DNA of 50,881 bases from Nitrosomonadales bacterium (GCA_023259015.1 JAHFRC010000003.1:1-50881), one strand, 5' to 3'; shown: positions 10,680 through 20,052, counted from the stretch's first letter. Notes: a model not told the origin generated them from the letters alone. Translations and numbers: made by a program.

Positions 10680-10708
10680 ACTATAAAGAACGAACGTTCT
10701 GTTGTCAA
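10680..10708 (-). promoter_or_regulatory. Promoter of the LexA-like gene
   Basis: On the minus strand, TTGACA (10703-10708) and TATAGT (10680-10685) are separated by exactly 17 bases, a near-consensus sigma-70 promoter. The start codon lies 33 bases downstream of the -10 box. Confidence 0.85.
10687..10700. promoter_or_regulatory. Putative LexA operator, AGAAC-N4-GTTCT
   Basis: The inverted repeat AGAACGAACGTTCT fills most of the spacer of the lexA-like promoter. Its GAAC-N4-GTTC core resembles the Gram-positive SOS box (CGAAC-N4-GTTCG) rather than the CTGT-N8-ACAG box of E. coli LexA. Binding by the adjacent gene product is inferred from position. Confidence 0.65.
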
Positions 10709-10721
10709 TAGCGCGCGCCTC

Positions 10722-10795
10722 ATCCCCAGCCCATCTCCCGGAGGGAGATGGGGGCAAAGTCCCTCTCCCTTTGGGAGATAACCAGCGACTTGGAT
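10722..10795. repeat. REP-like palindromic intergenic repeat
   Basis: A perfect hairpin CCATCTCCC-GGA-GGGAGATGG (10732-10752) is followed by a CCCTCTCCCTTTGGGAGA half-palindrome. The composition is that of the widespread REP-type repeats of proteobacterial intergenic regions. It lies just upstream of the lexA-like promoter. Confidence 0.65.
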
Positions 10796-10810
10796 GCGGC
10801 TCTTTGCGGC

Positions 10811-10826
10811 CTAGTCGAATGGCTAG
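10811..10826. repeat. Short dispersed word shared with 3281-3295 (inverted)
   Basis: CTAGTCGAATGGCTAG, itself bounded by CTAG repeats, shares 15 bases with the reverse complement of 3281-3295. It lies directly before the truncated gene at 10848, so it may mark an insertion or deletion endpoint. Confidence 0.4.
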
Positions 10827-10847
10827 TTTCATCAAACATAAAACCGT

Positions 10848-11129
10848 TTGCACACCCTAGCCTTGGCGGCATTCTTTACCACACAGGTTGCCTATGGCGC
10901 AGGTTGTACCGCTAGTCAGATCGAGAAAATGATCGATAAGGGATGGTCTAAAAAAGACATCAAGGATGTTTGCGGCAATACCAAGCAAGAAAGCGATTCA
11001 ACCCAGGCTGCCACAAAAACTACTCAGCCTGCCGATGATGGTCAAGCCGACTTGGCTAGAGGTAAAGCGGCTTATACCAAAGGCAGAGCGACGCATAACG
11101 TTCCATGGCCGGGCGCGCTCGTTCGGTGA
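10848..11129 (+). pseudogene. Remnant of an exported hypothetical protein gene
   Basis: The frame encodes what looks like the hydrophobic part and cleavage region of a signal peptide (LALAAFFTTQVAYGAG), then a small domain (CTASQIEKMIDKGWSKKDI...VCG) and a polar tail. The frame can begin only at a TTG, and the usual positively charged signal-peptide start is missing, with an in-frame stop just upstream. The end overlaps the 3' end of the sulfotransferase gene on the other strand by 74 bases, and its last residues (NVPWPGALVR) look unnatural. It is probably truncated at both ends. The function of the intact protein is unknown. Confidence 0.5.
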
Positions 11130-11904
11130 TGACTCTCGTTTCTTCATCGGTCAGGTCGTTATTGTTTAATTCCGGCCAGTCCGCGCGGCTTGTTGCTACG
11201 GAATCAAAATTCAGGCCGGCGATTTCCAGATACTCCCCCAATCTTGAAACGAGCGCTTTATCCCGTGTGATGTCTTCATAGCGGATGTGGAATCCGAAAT
11301 CGATGGAGTGGTACTGCATTGCCAGTTGGAACCAGTTATCGGCAAAGTGCAGATGCGCCGGGCGACCGGACAGGGGATTGCCCCAATTATCCGCGAACCG
11401 GTAACCCCTGCGCTTGATGGAACGGAGGCAGTCCACCGGGTTTCGCACCAGGAATATAAATTTGGCTTGCGGAAAGAGAGTGTGCAATGCGTCTATGGTG
11501 CTTCGCTCTCCCCGAACCTCTTTCATTCCCCATCTTGTATAGCCGAGCTCGCGTGCCGGAGCCCCGTATATATTGTCGAACAGGTTCCGGTATGCATGAA
11601 CGATGAGGTGAAACGGCGGGTTGATATTGGCGATCCACTGGTTGCAATCTGTTCCACCCTTTATGAAGTTGCTGAATTGCTCTGCGCCATATCCGCTCAA
11701 TGGGTTATGCGGGTTGGCGCTTAAGGTAAGCCTCAGCAGAGCGAGGCTGCGCAGGATATGGTTGAGGGCGCCCGACCCTTCTCCCCACATCATGACCTCC
11801 CGCCCGGAGGTGATCAGGCGCTGCACGAATGTGCTGCCAGCGCGCGGCCCGGCGGAAAACAGGAAGACAGGTTTGTTGTTATTGCCCGGATTGTTCATGC
11901 TCAT
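11056..11904 (-). CDS. Sulfotransferase family protein
   Basis: A 282-residue PAPS-dependent sulfotransferase. The 5'-phosphosulfate loop is SAGPRAGST (residues 17-25) and the 3'-phosphate motif is FLVRNPVDCLRSIKRRG, as in carbohydrate sulfotransferases. The start is set at 11904, eight bases after the stop of the upstream glycosyltransferase gene, with AGGGA before it; an ATG at 11898 is also possible. A longer frame extends into the upstream gene and is rejected. The context of a glycosyltransferase and a methyltransferase suggests sulfation of a surface glycan, which is inference. Confidence 0.85.
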   Translation of the reverse strand: MSMNNPGNNNKPVFLFSAGPRAGSTFVQRLITSGREVMMWGEGSGALNHILRSLALLRLTLSANPHNPLSGYGAEQFSNFIKGGTDCNQWIANINPPFHLIVHAYRNLFDNIYGAPARELGYTRWGMKEVRGERSTIDALHTLFPQAKFIFLVRNPVDCLRSIKRRGYRFADNWGNPLSGRPAHLHFADNWFQLAMQYHSIDFGFHIRYEDITRDKALVSRLGEYLEIAGLNFDSVATSRADWPELNNNDLTDEETRVITERARPAMERYASLCLWYKPLYL

Positions 11905-11911
11905 GCGTATG

Positions 11912-13615
11912 TTATTCCCTGGGCAGAGAGGTGCGCAGAGTGTAGCGGTAAACCAGCTTGCGTTGTATCTCCCACGCTTTGTAACGCGTTGCATCCATGC
12001 GTTCACCGAGATTCAGGAGCAGCTCTGTATTTTCAAGTCCCCGTGCCTGATTCATGCGCGCCACTGTGTCCCTCGCCTGCTTCATCAGCGCCATGCGTTT
12101 ACCGAGCGGCAGGGGGGCTTCACTGAGGGCCATCAGGTCGTATTTCATGATCGAATAAAGTTGGAACACGCGCTGGCTGATATCTTTGTTTTTTACCTCG
12201 TAAAAAGCGGTGCGCTCTTCGTCGCCATGGCGGATGGGTTCAAGCAGAGACGCGGGATAACAGTCTTCCCGGTAGCCGGCGAGTTTCAGGCGCAGGTAAA
12301 AATCGTCGTCCTCGCCGCCCCAGCCGCGGATGGCTTCGTCATAGCCATCGGTTTCCAGAAAAGCGGCACGGGGGCAGAAGAAAGAGCCATAAAGTTCTGC
12401 GTCATAAGGCTGCGGCCGGTAGTGGGTATCCGGGCGGAGATTCTCGGCAGCCCATTGAATCAACCCATCCTTGATAGCGACATCCGCATCTATAAAACAC
12501 AGCCAGGGTGATGTCGCCGCGTTCGCTCCGGCATTGCGCGCGCGGCCGACATGGAATCCGGGATCGTCGGTGATGCGGATGACACGGACATGGGGATAAT
12601 GCTCTTCCACCCAGGCGGCAGTGCCTTGCGGGCAGGCGTAATCCACGACAATCACTTCCACATTTTTCAGTGCGGCCAGCAGGGGTAGGGTTTGCTGCAA
12701 ATGATGCAAGCGTCCCTTGCAGGTGGTGATGAAGGAGATACGCGGCACGCCTTCCGCTGCGAGGCTGGCAGCAGTATTCCTCTTTGCTGTTTTCGTCTGT
12801 TGCTGCGCGGGGGTGCGCCCGTCCTGTTCCGGCATTTGAAGCTTGCTGCAACGCATCAGGGAGGACAGGTTGCGCTGTGCCTGCAAAAAATAATTCTGCG
12901 TGGCAGCCGTTATTTCCTGCTCCTTGAATGATGGGTCGTGATGGGTGAAAACTATTTTGCCGTTATCCACTCGAGTGCACGCCAGAAACTTCTCAAGGTG
13001 GGATCCGGGCCGGTTGTTGTGGCGGACGAAGGCTTGCGGGATATGGTGGCAATGGAATAGCCTGTTCAAGGCGTATGAAAAAGCATCGTCCTCTCCGCCC
13101 AACGGTCCACGGAAACGCGCGTCCACCGAAAAGCCGCCCAGCGCCAGGAAGGCTTCCTTGCGCAGCATCATATTGCAGGGATAGCTGAATGAAGCTGCCG
13201 CAAGGCGTGGGTCGTTTGCTTCCAGTGGTTTACTCCCGTCCGGATTGACGACTTCGATGAGAGTTTTGACGGCGGCCAGTTCCGGTTTTAACGCGAGCAT
13301 GGAGAGGCACTGCTGGGCAAAGCCTGCGAAATATTGGTCGTCGGAATCCAGAAAACACAATAATGGGCCGCGTGCATACAAGACCCCGTGGTTTCTGGTG
13401 AAAGCCGGCCCTGAATTTTTCACGTTGCGGAAAGCGCGGGCTCTTCCCGCAAAGGCGGCGGCGATTTCCTGCGCAACCTGAAACGAGGTATCGGTGGAGC
13501 AATCGTCAACGATGATGGCTTCTACTTCATCGCCCTGCATCAGGCAGGACTCGACGGCATTAGGAAGGTTCTTCGCGTCGTTAAAACACGGGATGATGCA
13601 ACTGATGGCTACCAT
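11912..13615 (-). CDS. Double-domain GT2 glycosyltransferase
   Basis: A 567-residue protein with two GT-A glycosyltransferase domains. The first starts ISCIIPCFNDAKNLPNAV, with IIVDDCSTD and the DxD-type FLDSDDQY, and includes GGEDDAF. After a Gln/Thr/Ala-rich linker (~265-290), the second starts ISFITTCKGR, with VDYACPQG, FIDADV and the galactosyltransferase-like GWGGEDDDF. Both active-site sets look intact, so it may add two sugars in turn, like chondroitin- or hyaluronan-type bifunctional polymerases. It is cytoplasmic or membrane-peripheral, without clear membrane helices. It forms an operon with the sulfotransferase (7-base gap); the methyltransferase lies 119 bases upstream on the same strand. 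Confidence 0.88.
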   Translation of the reverse strand: MVAISCIIPCFNDAKNLPNAVESCLMQGDEVEAIIVDDCSTDTSFQVAQEIAAAFAGRARAFRNVKNSGPAFTRNHGVLYARGPLLCFLDSDDQYFAGFAQQCLSMLALKPELAAVKTLIEVVNPDGSKPLEANDPRLAAASFSYPCNMMLRKEAFLALGGFSVDARFRGPLGGEDDAFSYALNRLFHCHHIPQAFVRHNNRPGSHLEKFLACTRVDNGKIVFTHHDPSFKEQEITAATQNYFLQAQRNLSSLMRCSKLQMPEQDGRTPAQQQTKTAKRNTAASLAAEGVPRISFITTCKGRLHHLQQTLPLLAALKNVEVIVVDYACPQGTAAWVEEHYPHVRVIRITDDPGFHVGRARNAGANAATSPWLCFIDADVAIKDGLIQWAAENLRPDTHYRPQPYDAELYGSFFCPRAAFLETDGYDEAIRGWGGEDDDFYLRLKLAGYREDCYPASLLEPIRHGDEERTAFYEVKNKDISQRVFQLYSIMKYDLMALSEAPLPLGKRMALMKQARDTVARMNQARGLENTELLLNLGERMDATRYKAWEIQRKLVYRYTLRTSLPRE

Positions 13616-13734
13616 TCTGTGATCTCACTCAATTTGGCGGCATAAGCCACGGCAGTGCCGATAGTCTTATCGCCTGTACCGCATATTGTTATCAGGGCAG
13701 ATTTTTATAGTAAAACCCATCCGGGGAGTTTCGG

Positions 13735-14502
13735 TCAAGAGCTTGGCGCGGCCTGGCGCGTGCGGATCAGGTGCCCAGCCCAGGGCGGCACCTCTTTCCA
13801 GAAGGCGTGAAAGCCATCCGAGAAGCTGCCGAATTTGAAGCCGCTCTTGCGGGCGAGGGCGGCGAGGCTTCTCCTCGAAAAGAGACTGATGTGTCCGTTG
13901 CGCGGAGATGCGTACCACCAGTTTATCCGTTTGTTGGCGCCAATGTTTCCGTCCGACAGCAAGGTCGAGAACAGCACGACGCCTTGCGGAGCCAGTAATG
14001 CACACAGGTTGGACATCAATGTACTGACATCGGGAACATGCTCGAAAACCTCGAATGCGGTGATCAGATCAAACTTTCCCAGGCGCTCCATGCTGGTGTC
14101 GCAGTCAACAAATGGGTCATATGAGGTTGATTGCCAGTTGGCTTCTTGCAATAACTTGACGAGAAGCCCGCCGCCGCCGCCATAGTCAAGGTGACGTATG
14201 GTTGTGCCGCGAACACCGAACATGGAAATCAGATTGGCGGCGTTTACGCGGGGGCGGGCATCAAGATAGTCCGGGTCGACGAGGATATAATCATCGGTAT
14301 ATATTTTTTCCGCAAAATCTTCCGGTTTCCATTCGCTGAATTCGGGCGCAAAACTGAAGCCGCAGCCATTGCAAAGCACGTAGTAGATGGGAATTCCGGC
14401 AAGGTTAAGAAATTTTCCTTTTGTTTCCTCGCATGATTTATTGAAATCCACAACATCGAGCAGCGTACATGCTGCGCCGCATATGGGGCAAGGAGTGTTC
14501 AT
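13735..14502 (-). CDS. Zinc-ribbon class I SAM-dependent methyltransferase
   Basis: A protein of about 255 residues. A CPICG...CNGCG zinc ribbon is followed by a Rossmann methyltransferase with SAM loop HLDYGGGGG and the FDLITAFEVFEHVPD segment common to the Methyltransf_23 type. A C-terminal INWWYASPRNGHISLFS follows. Such proteins methylate sugars or lipids in polysaccharide gene sets. The start is set at MNTPCPICG; an ATG at 14529 adds nine residues, and neither has a strong ribosome binding site. It heads the minus-strand glycan group and is divergent from htpG. The target is unknown. Confidence 0.8.
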   Translation of the reverse strand: MNTPCPICGAACTLLDVVDFNKSCEETKGKFLNLAGIPIYYVLCNGCGFSFAPEFSEWKPEDFAEKIYTDDYILVDPDYLDARPRVNAANLISMFGVRGTTIRHLDYGGGGGLLVKLLQEANWQSTSYDPFVDCDTSMERLGKFDLITAFEVFEHVPDVSTLMSNLCALLAPQGVVLFSTLLSDGNIGANKRINWWYASPRNGHISLFSRRSLAALARKSGFKFGSFSDGFHAFWKEVPPWAGHLIRTRQAAPSS

Positions 14503-14797
14503 ATCCGCGACGGAAAGGGCAGTGAGCATTGACGTGTTTTAACTGCTGGTTTGATGTTGAATTGATCGGTCAGCGTAGGAGTATATCCGTTTTTTTTTGC
14601 AGCGACCGTAAGCATGACGCGAGTGACTTGGCCAAGACGTCATGATGCGGGGTCTTGCGTTTTGCCCCTTGCGATTTTGTGGTGCTGCTTCCATGGGTGC
14701 ATATAATACAATTAAAACTCGAGATAGCTTTCATCTTAAAGTTAGCGCCGTCGGACTTATGGTTCATTTTGTCAACAGGCAAGATTGAAACACAGCA

Positions 14798-14826
14798 CTT
14801 GAAATTTTTCAGATAGACTCCATTTA
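14798..14826 (+). promoter_or_regulatory. Sigma-32 (heat-shock) type promoter of htpG
   Basis: CTTGAA at 14798-14803, a 14-base spacer and CTCCATTTA at 14818-14826 match the sigma-32 pattern CTTGAA-N13-17-CCCCATNTA closely. It lies 35 bases upstream of the htpG start. The rest of the 14530-14861 intergenic region shows no gene. Confidence 0.75.
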
Positions 14827-14861
14827 CGCAAAACCATTTTTGAACGCACCAAGGGGGTTGT

Positions 14862-16766
14862 ATGACTGAGAATATTGCAGCAAACCGTGAAACAATGGGT
14901 TTTCAGACGGAAGTTAAGCAACTTCTGTATTTGATGATCCATTCGCTGTATTCCAACCGCGAGATTTTCCTGCGCGAACTGATATCCAACGCGTCGGATG
15001 CCTGCGATAAATTGCGCTTCGAGGCGCTGCACAACGCTACGCTGTTCGAAAGCGACGCGGATTTGCAAATCCGCGTCAGCTATGACAAGGGCGCCAGGAC
15101 GATAACGGTCAGCGACAACGGTGTCGGCATGAGCCGGGAAGAGGTTATCAGCAACCTGGGCACGATTGCCAAATCGGGCACCCAGGAATTCTTCGCCAAG
15201 CTGAGCGGGGATCAGCAGAAGGATGCGAATTTGATCGGCCAGTTTGGCGTCGGCTTTTATTCCTCTTTCATCGTCGCCGACAAGGTCGTCGTCACCACGC
15301 GCCGCGCCGGGGAAAAGGCCGACCAGGGTGTGCGCTGGGAATCGGATGGCGGCGGGGAATTTTCCATCGAGATGCTGGACAAGCCCGCGCGCGGCACGGA
15401 TATCACCTTGTATCTGCGCGCCGATCAGGATGACCTGCTCAGCGGCCACAAGATCCGTTCCATCATCCACAAATACTCGGATCATATCGTGCAGCCCATC
15501 CTCATGAAAAAAGAGGAGTGGAAAGACGGCAAGCAGGAAATCACTGCCGAAGATGAAACGGTCAACCAGGCTTCGGCGTTATGGGCGCGCTCCAGGAACG
15601 ATATTTCCGAGGATGAGTACAAGGCGTTCTATAAACATGTCGGGCACGATTATGAAGACCCATTGGCGTGGACGCATGCCCGTGTGGAAGGGCGCCAGGA
15701 ATATACGCAACTGCTGTATATTCCCGCGCGCGCGCCGTTCGACCTGTGGGATCGCAACGCCCGCCACGGCATCAAGTTGTATGTGCGCCGCGTATTCATC
15801 ATGGATGATGCCGAACAACTGATGCCATCCTTTCTGCGCTTCGTGCGCGGTGTGGTTGACTCAAGCGACCTGCCGCTCAACGTGTCGCGCGAAATCCTGC
15901 AAGAGTCGAAAGATATCGAGGCGATCCGCGCCGGTTGCACCAAGAAGGTGATCGGACTGCTCGAAGATATGGCGGAAAATGACAAGGAAAAATATGCCAG
16001 ATTCTGGGGCGAGTTCGGCTTGGCGTTGAAGGAAGGAGTGGGGGAAAATTCTGCCGATAAGGAAAAAGTCGCTGGCTTGTTGCGCTTTGCCTCCACCCAT
16101 GCGGATACCGATGCGGAAACCGCTTCCCTCGACTATTATATCGGGCGCATGAAGGAAGGGCAGGGCAAGATTTATTACATCACAGCCGAAACTTTCAATG
16201 CCGCAAGGAATAGCCCGCACCTGGAAGTGTTCCGCAAGAAGGGTATCGAAGTGCTGTTGCTTTCCGAGCGCGTGGACGAGTGGGTAGTGGGTTACCTGAC
16301 CGAGTTTAACGGCAAGCCACTGGTTTCCGTGGCCAAGGGCGGGCTTGATCTGGGTAAGCTGGAGGATGAAACCGAGAAGCAGGAACAGGAGAAGCAGGCC
16401 AGCGACTGCAAGGATTTGGTCGAAAAAATAAAAACGAGCCTCGCCGAGCGCGTCAAGGAAGTCAGGGTGACCCACCGCCTGACGGATTCACCAGCCTGCC
16501 TGGTGGCCGATGAACATGACATCGGCGCAAATATGGCACGCATGCTCAAGGCAGCCGGGCAGAAAATGCCTTCCACGCGCCCCATCCTGGAAATCAACCC
16601 GAATCATCCGGTGGTGAACCGGTTGAAGGAAGAAGAAAAATATTTCGACGACTGGGCGGCTGTGCTGTTTGACCAGGCATTGCTGGCTGAAGGCGGGCAA
16701 CTCGATGACCCCGCCGGTTTTGTTAAACGGGTTAATCACCTGATGCTCGAAATGCGCGCGAATTAA
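14862..16766 (+). CDS. htpG: Molecular chaperone HtpG (Hsp90)
   Basis: A 634-residue Hsp90 of normal bacterial length. The GHKL ATPase domain shows REISNASDA-type motif [16 protein letters not shown] near residue 40, DNGVGMS and GQFGVGFYS. The middle domain includes the [10 protein letters not shown] loop, and the C-terminal dimerisation domain follows. It folds and remodels client proteins in the cytosol using ATP. A sigma-32-like promoter lies 35 bases upstream, so heat induction is expected. A GGGGG run precedes the ATG. Confidence 0.97.
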   Translation: MTENIAANRETMGFQTEVKQLLYLMIHSLYSNREIFLRELISNASDACDKLRFEALHNATLFESDADLQIRVSYDKGARTITVSDNGVGMSREEVISNLGTIAKSGTQEFFAKLSGDQQKDANLIGQFGVGFYSSFIVADKVVVTTRRAGEKADQGVRWESDGGGEFSIEMLDKPARGTDITLYLRADQDDLLSGHKIRSIIHKYSDHIVQPILMKKEEWKDGKQEITAEDETVNQASALWARSRNDISEDEYKAFYKHVGHDYEDPLAWTHARVEGRQEYTQLLYIPARAPFDLWDRNARHGIKLYVRRVFIMDDAEQLMPSFLRFVRGVVDSSDLPLNVSREILQESKDIEAIRAGCTKKVIGLLEDMAENDKEKYARFWGEFGLALKEGVGENSADKEKVAGLLRFASTHADTDAETASLDYYIGRMKEGQGKIYYITAETFNAARNSPHLEVFRKKGIEVLLLSERVDEWVVGYLTEFNGKPLVSVAKGGLDLGKLEDETEKQEQEKQASDCKDLVEKIKTSLAERVKEVRVTHRLTDSPACLVADEHDIGANMARMLKAAGQKMPSTRPILEINPNHPVVNRLKEEEKYFDDWAAVLFDQALLAEGGQLDDPAGFVKRVNHLMLEMRAN

Positions 16767-16867
16767 TAAATTCGCTGACCGGTTTTGTGCCAGCAAATCT
16801 ATTGGCATAATCCCGGGCTATTATTTATTCGGGCGCCTCATCGCCAGCCTACAGGAGGAACGAAGCC

Positions 16868-18568
16868 ATGCTCGACGAATTCATCCATGAACCGCGCGTC
16901 GCCTACTTCTCGATGGAAATCGCGCTACGTAGCGAAATACCGACCTATGCCGGTGGTTTGGGCATGCTCGCCGGCGATACCGTGCGCTCGTCCACCGACC
17001 TTGACCTGCCGATGGTGGCAGTCAGCCTGATAAGCCACGCCGGATATTTCCGCCAGGAAATTGACGCGCAGGGCCGGCAGGTAGAGCATGCGGAGATATG
17101 GGACATCAAACGCTGGGCACAATTCCTCGACGCCAAGATTGCCGTACAGATCGATGGCCGCACGGTGTGGATAGGCGCATGGCTGTATGTGCTCGAAGGT
17201 CACATGGGAGGCCGCCAGCCGGTGTTGCTGCTCGATACCGACCTGAATGAAAACAGCAGCGACGACCGCGAAATTACCCATTACCTCTACGGCGGCGACA
17301 ACGTCTATCGGCTCAAGCAGGAAATTGTGCTCGGGCTGGGCGGCGTGCGCCTGCTACATGCCCTCGGCTTCACCATCCGGCATTACCACATGAATGAGGG
17401 ACATTCTGCGCTGCTCGGGCTGGAATTGATGCGGCGTTATACTTATCCCTCTGACGACCTGCGGCCCGGTGAATCGCACTTTGACCTGCCGCGCGTGCGC
17501 GACCTGTGCAGCTTTACTACGCACACCCCGATCGAGGCAGGGCATGACCGTTTTTCATACGATCTGGTGAAGCGTGTTCTCGACAATGGCTTCGATGCAG
17601 AAACCATCAAGCACCTGGCAGGCGAGGACAGCCTCAATATGACGCGGCTGGCGCTGAGCCTGAGCGAATTTGTGAACGGCGTTGCCAAAAAACACGCCGA
17701 AGTATCCAGCGCAATGTTTCCCGGCTACAGGGTGCATGCGATCACCAACGGCGTACACCCGTATACATGGGCTGCCGAAAGTTTTCGCCAGCTATACGAC
17801 CACTACCTTCCCGGTTGGTGCCACGAACCACAGTTGCTGATGCGCGCCGATTGCTGCATCCCGGAAACCGCGATATGGGAAGCGCATATCCAAGCGAAGC
17901 AGCATCTCATCGAAAAAGTACAGGCGCTCACCGGCGTAGCGCTTAAATCCGACGTCCCGATTTTCGGCTTCGCGCGGCGTATGACGGCCTACAAGCGTCC
18001 GGATCTTTTGTTCTTCAATATCGAGCGGCTGCGGGCAATCGCGCGCAAATACCCGTTCCAGATTGTGCTTGCGGGCAAGGCGCACCCGCGCGATGAGAAT
18101 GGCAAGCATCTGATCGAACAACTGTATGCGCATGCACGCGCCCTTGCCGATACGATGCCGGTGGTCTATCTGCCCGATTATGATCTGGCGCTTGCGCAGA
18201 TGCTGACCGCAGGGTCGGATGTGTGGCTCAATACGCCGCTGCCGCCTCTCGAGGCTTCGGGCACCAGCGGCATGAAAGCCGCATTCAACGGCGTGCCCAA
18301 CCTGTCTGTGCTCGATGGCTGGTGGATCGAAGGCTGCATCGAAGGTGTAACCGGCTGGGCCATCGGTGATGGAACGGGAATGGTCGATGGCAATGCTGAC
18401 GCGCTTTACGACAAGCTTGAGCAAGTCGTGCTGCCGCTGTATTACAGCCACGGCAGCAACCCCGGCGGGTGGCTCAAGGTGATGAAGGGAGCGATCGCCA
18501 AGAACGCATCCTATTTCAACAGCCACCGCATGATGCGCCGCTATGCGACGGAAGCATATGCCAAATGA
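16868..18568 (+). CDS. glgP: Alpha-glucan (glycogen/maltodextrin) phosphorylase
   Basis: A 566-residue alpha-glucan phosphorylase of the shorter bacterial/archaeal subfamily (E. coli GlgP has over 800). The N-terminus is VAYFSMEIAL, followed by TYAGGLGMLAGD. The pyridoxal-phosphate lysine is K470 in SGTSGMKAAFNG, and the glucan site includes HMNEGHSA. It releases glucose 1-phosphate from glucan ends, which pgm at 6197 converts onward. An AGGAGG ribosome binding site precedes the ATG. Its stop overlaps the start of the methyltransferase gene (ATGA), so the two are coupled. Confidence 0.93.
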   Translation: MLDEFIHEPRVAYFSMEIALRSEIPTYAGGLGMLAGDTVRSSTDLDLPMVAVSLISHAGYFRQEIDAQGRQVEHAEIWDIKRWAQFLDAKIAVQIDGRTVWIGAWLYVLEGHMGGRQPVLLLDTDLNENSSDDREITHYLYGGDNVYRLKQEIVLGLGGVRLLHALGFTIRHYHMNEGHSALLGLELMRRYTYPSDDLRPGESHFDLPRVRDLCSFTTHTPIEAGHDRFSYDLVKRVLDNGFDAETIKHLAGEDSLNMTRLALSLSEFVNGVAKKHAEVSSAMFPGYRVHAITNGVHPYTWAAESFRQLYDHYLPGWCHEPQLLMRADCCIPETAIWEAHIQAKQHLIEKVQALTGVALKSDVPIFGFARRMTAYKRPDLLFFNIERLRAIARKYPFQIVLAGKAHPRDENGKHLIEQLYAHARALADTMPVVYLPDYDLALAQMLTAGSDVWLNTPLPPLEASGTSGMKAAFNGVPNLSVLDGWWIEGCIEGVTGWAIGDGTGMVDGNADALYDKLEQVVLPLYYSHGSNPGGWLKVMKGAIAKNASYFNSHRMMRRYATEAYAK

Positions 18569-19395
18569 GTGACAAGCACGAGGTCAGGCCAGGCCAATCG
18601 GTCGAACTGTTGAAAGAGCTGCACATCCTCACGCGCGACGGGAAGATGAACCAGGACTCCCGGCGCAAGCTCAAACAGATTTATCACCTCTATCAATTCA
18701 TCGAGCCGTTGCTGCAGGAAATCCGGCAAGACCATCCGGATATTCAACTGGTGGATCACGGGGCGGGAAAATCCTATCTTGGCTTCATTCTGTACGATTT
18801 ATTCTTCAAGACGCTGAACGGCAAATCGCATATCTACGGCATCGAAAGGCGCGACGAGTTGGTGGAGCATTCGCAGGAGCTTGCCGTAAGGCTGGGTTTT
18901 ACCGGCATGACACTCCTCAATCTGTCGGTGCAGGAATCCATCGAGTCCGGCCTGTTGCCCGCCAGAGTTGATATGGTGACCGCACTGCATGCATGCAACA
19001 CCGCCACCGACGATGCCATCCAGTTCGCGCTGAAGAAGCAGGCGCAATTCATCGTGCTGGCGCCATGCTGCCAGGCTGAGGTGGCGGCGGCCCTGAGAAA
19101 AAACAAGGGTAAACAGCTGGCGAAAGATGCGCTTGCCGAATTGTGGCGGCATCCGATCCACACCCGCGAATTCGGCAGCCATATCACCAACGTGCTGCGC
19201 TGCCTGCAACTCGAAGCACACGGCTATCAGGTCACCGTGACCGAACTGGTGGGCTGGGAACACTCGCTGAAAAACGAGCTCATCATCGCCAGTTTTAAGA
19301 GCCTGCCGCGCAAGCGCGCCGCAGAGCGCCTGAATGAAGTGCTGCAAACACTGGGGCTGGAAGAGGTGAGAGGGCGGTTTTTCACGGCGCTGTGA
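18565..19395 (+). CDS. SAM-dependent methyltransferase, Methyltransf_32-like
   Basis: A 276-residue class I methyltransferase. The SAM motif is LVDHGAGKSYLGF (about residues 65-80). It also has TALHACNTATDDAI and the characteristic APCCQAE, seen in proteins related to the GSTCD/Methyltransf_32 family that probably modify RNA or protein. The start ATG overlaps the glgP stop by four bases. The histidine phosphatase gene follows after 17 bases. The substrate is unknown, and the link to glycogen is only positional. Confidence 0.8.
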   Translation: MSDKHEVRPGQSVELLKELHILTRDGKMNQDSRRKLKQIYHLYQFIEPLLQEIRQDHPDIQLVDHGAGKSYLGFILYDLFFKTLNGKSHIYGIERRDELVEHSQELAVRLGFTGMTLLNLSVQESIESGLLPARVDMVTALHACNTATDDAIQFALKKQAQFIVLAPCCQAEVAAALRKNKGKQLAKDALAELWRHPIHTREFGSHITNVLRCLQLEAHGYQVTVTELVGWEHSLKNELIIASFKSLPRKRAAERLNEVLQTLGLEEVRGRFFTAL

Positions 19396-19412
19396 ACAAG
19401 TGGAATCGGGCA

Positions 19413-19949
19413 ATGAAGATAATACTGATCCGCCACGGCGAGAGCGAAGCCAACGTTGCCGGCCTTATCAACGACGATCCCTTGCGCCCCGTGAACCTTA
19501 CGCAGCGGGGCAGGGCGCAAGCCGAGGCCGCGTCAAATGAATTGCGCGCGATGCGCTTTACCCACGCTTATGCTTCCGAATTTCCGCGAGCCCTGCAAAC
19601 CGCAAAAATCCTGTTGCGCCACCATGCCTGCCCGCTGCAAATAGACGCGCGCATCAACGAGCGCAAAACCGGAATGGATGGGCTGCCGGTGAAAGCGTTC
19701 CATGATCTGGTGTTTCCGGATCCGCTGCGCATCAAACCGGAACATGGGGAATCTTTTCTGGAACAGATGGAACGGCTGCGCGGTTTCATGGATGAGATCG
19801 CCGCGCGCTATCCGGAAGGATTGGTGTTGGCCGTGTCCCACGAAAATCCGATCCTGGCGGCGCAAGCCTTGACAGCAGATGATCCTGAACAGATCGTGCT
19901 TGGAAAAATTGCCAACTGCGCGGGGGTGGAATTGGAATGGCAGTGTTGA
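19413..19949 (+). CDS. Histidine phosphatase family protein
   Basis: A 178-residue phosphoglycerate-mutase-like phosphatase. The catalytic motif is LIRHGE (His8), followed by NLTQRGRAQAE, SEFPRALQTA and the second histidine in VSHENP. The family includes sugar-phosphate phosphatases, SixA and CobC; the specific substrate is not evident. The start is set at MKIILIRHGE, 17 bases after the methyltransferase stop; an upstream GTG overlaps that stop and is less likely. It is the last gene of the glgP operon and is followed by an inverted repeat. Confidence 0.85.
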   Translation: MKIILIRHGESEANVAGLINDDPLRPVNLTQRGRAQAEAASNELRAMRFTHAYASEFPRALQTAKILLRHHACPLQIDARINERKTGMDGLPVKAFHDLVFPDPLRIKPEHGESFLEQMERLRGFMDEIAARYPEGLVLAVSHENPILAAQALTADDPEQIVLGKIANCAGVELEWQC

Positions 19950-20019
19950 GAAAAAATTTATGGGGCAAAGTCACGCACTTCTCTACGCGGTAAATTGCGT
20001 GGGAAACAGCCAGAACGGT

Positions 20020-20052
20020 GCGATACCCAACAAAAACCAATGTGGGTATCGC
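20020..20052. terminator. Inverted repeat between convergent genes
   Basis: A 10-bp perfect inverted repeat GCGATACCCA/TGGGTATCGC with a 13-base spacer lies between the histidine phosphatase and hsp20 genes, which converge here. It is positioned to end transcription from both sides, although the T-tracts are poor. Confidence 0.45.

Noticed and set aside
10644-10853. A 69-codon frame across the lexA upstream region
   Set aside because: It is read through a REP-like palindrome and overlaps the lexA promoter; no family similarity is visible.
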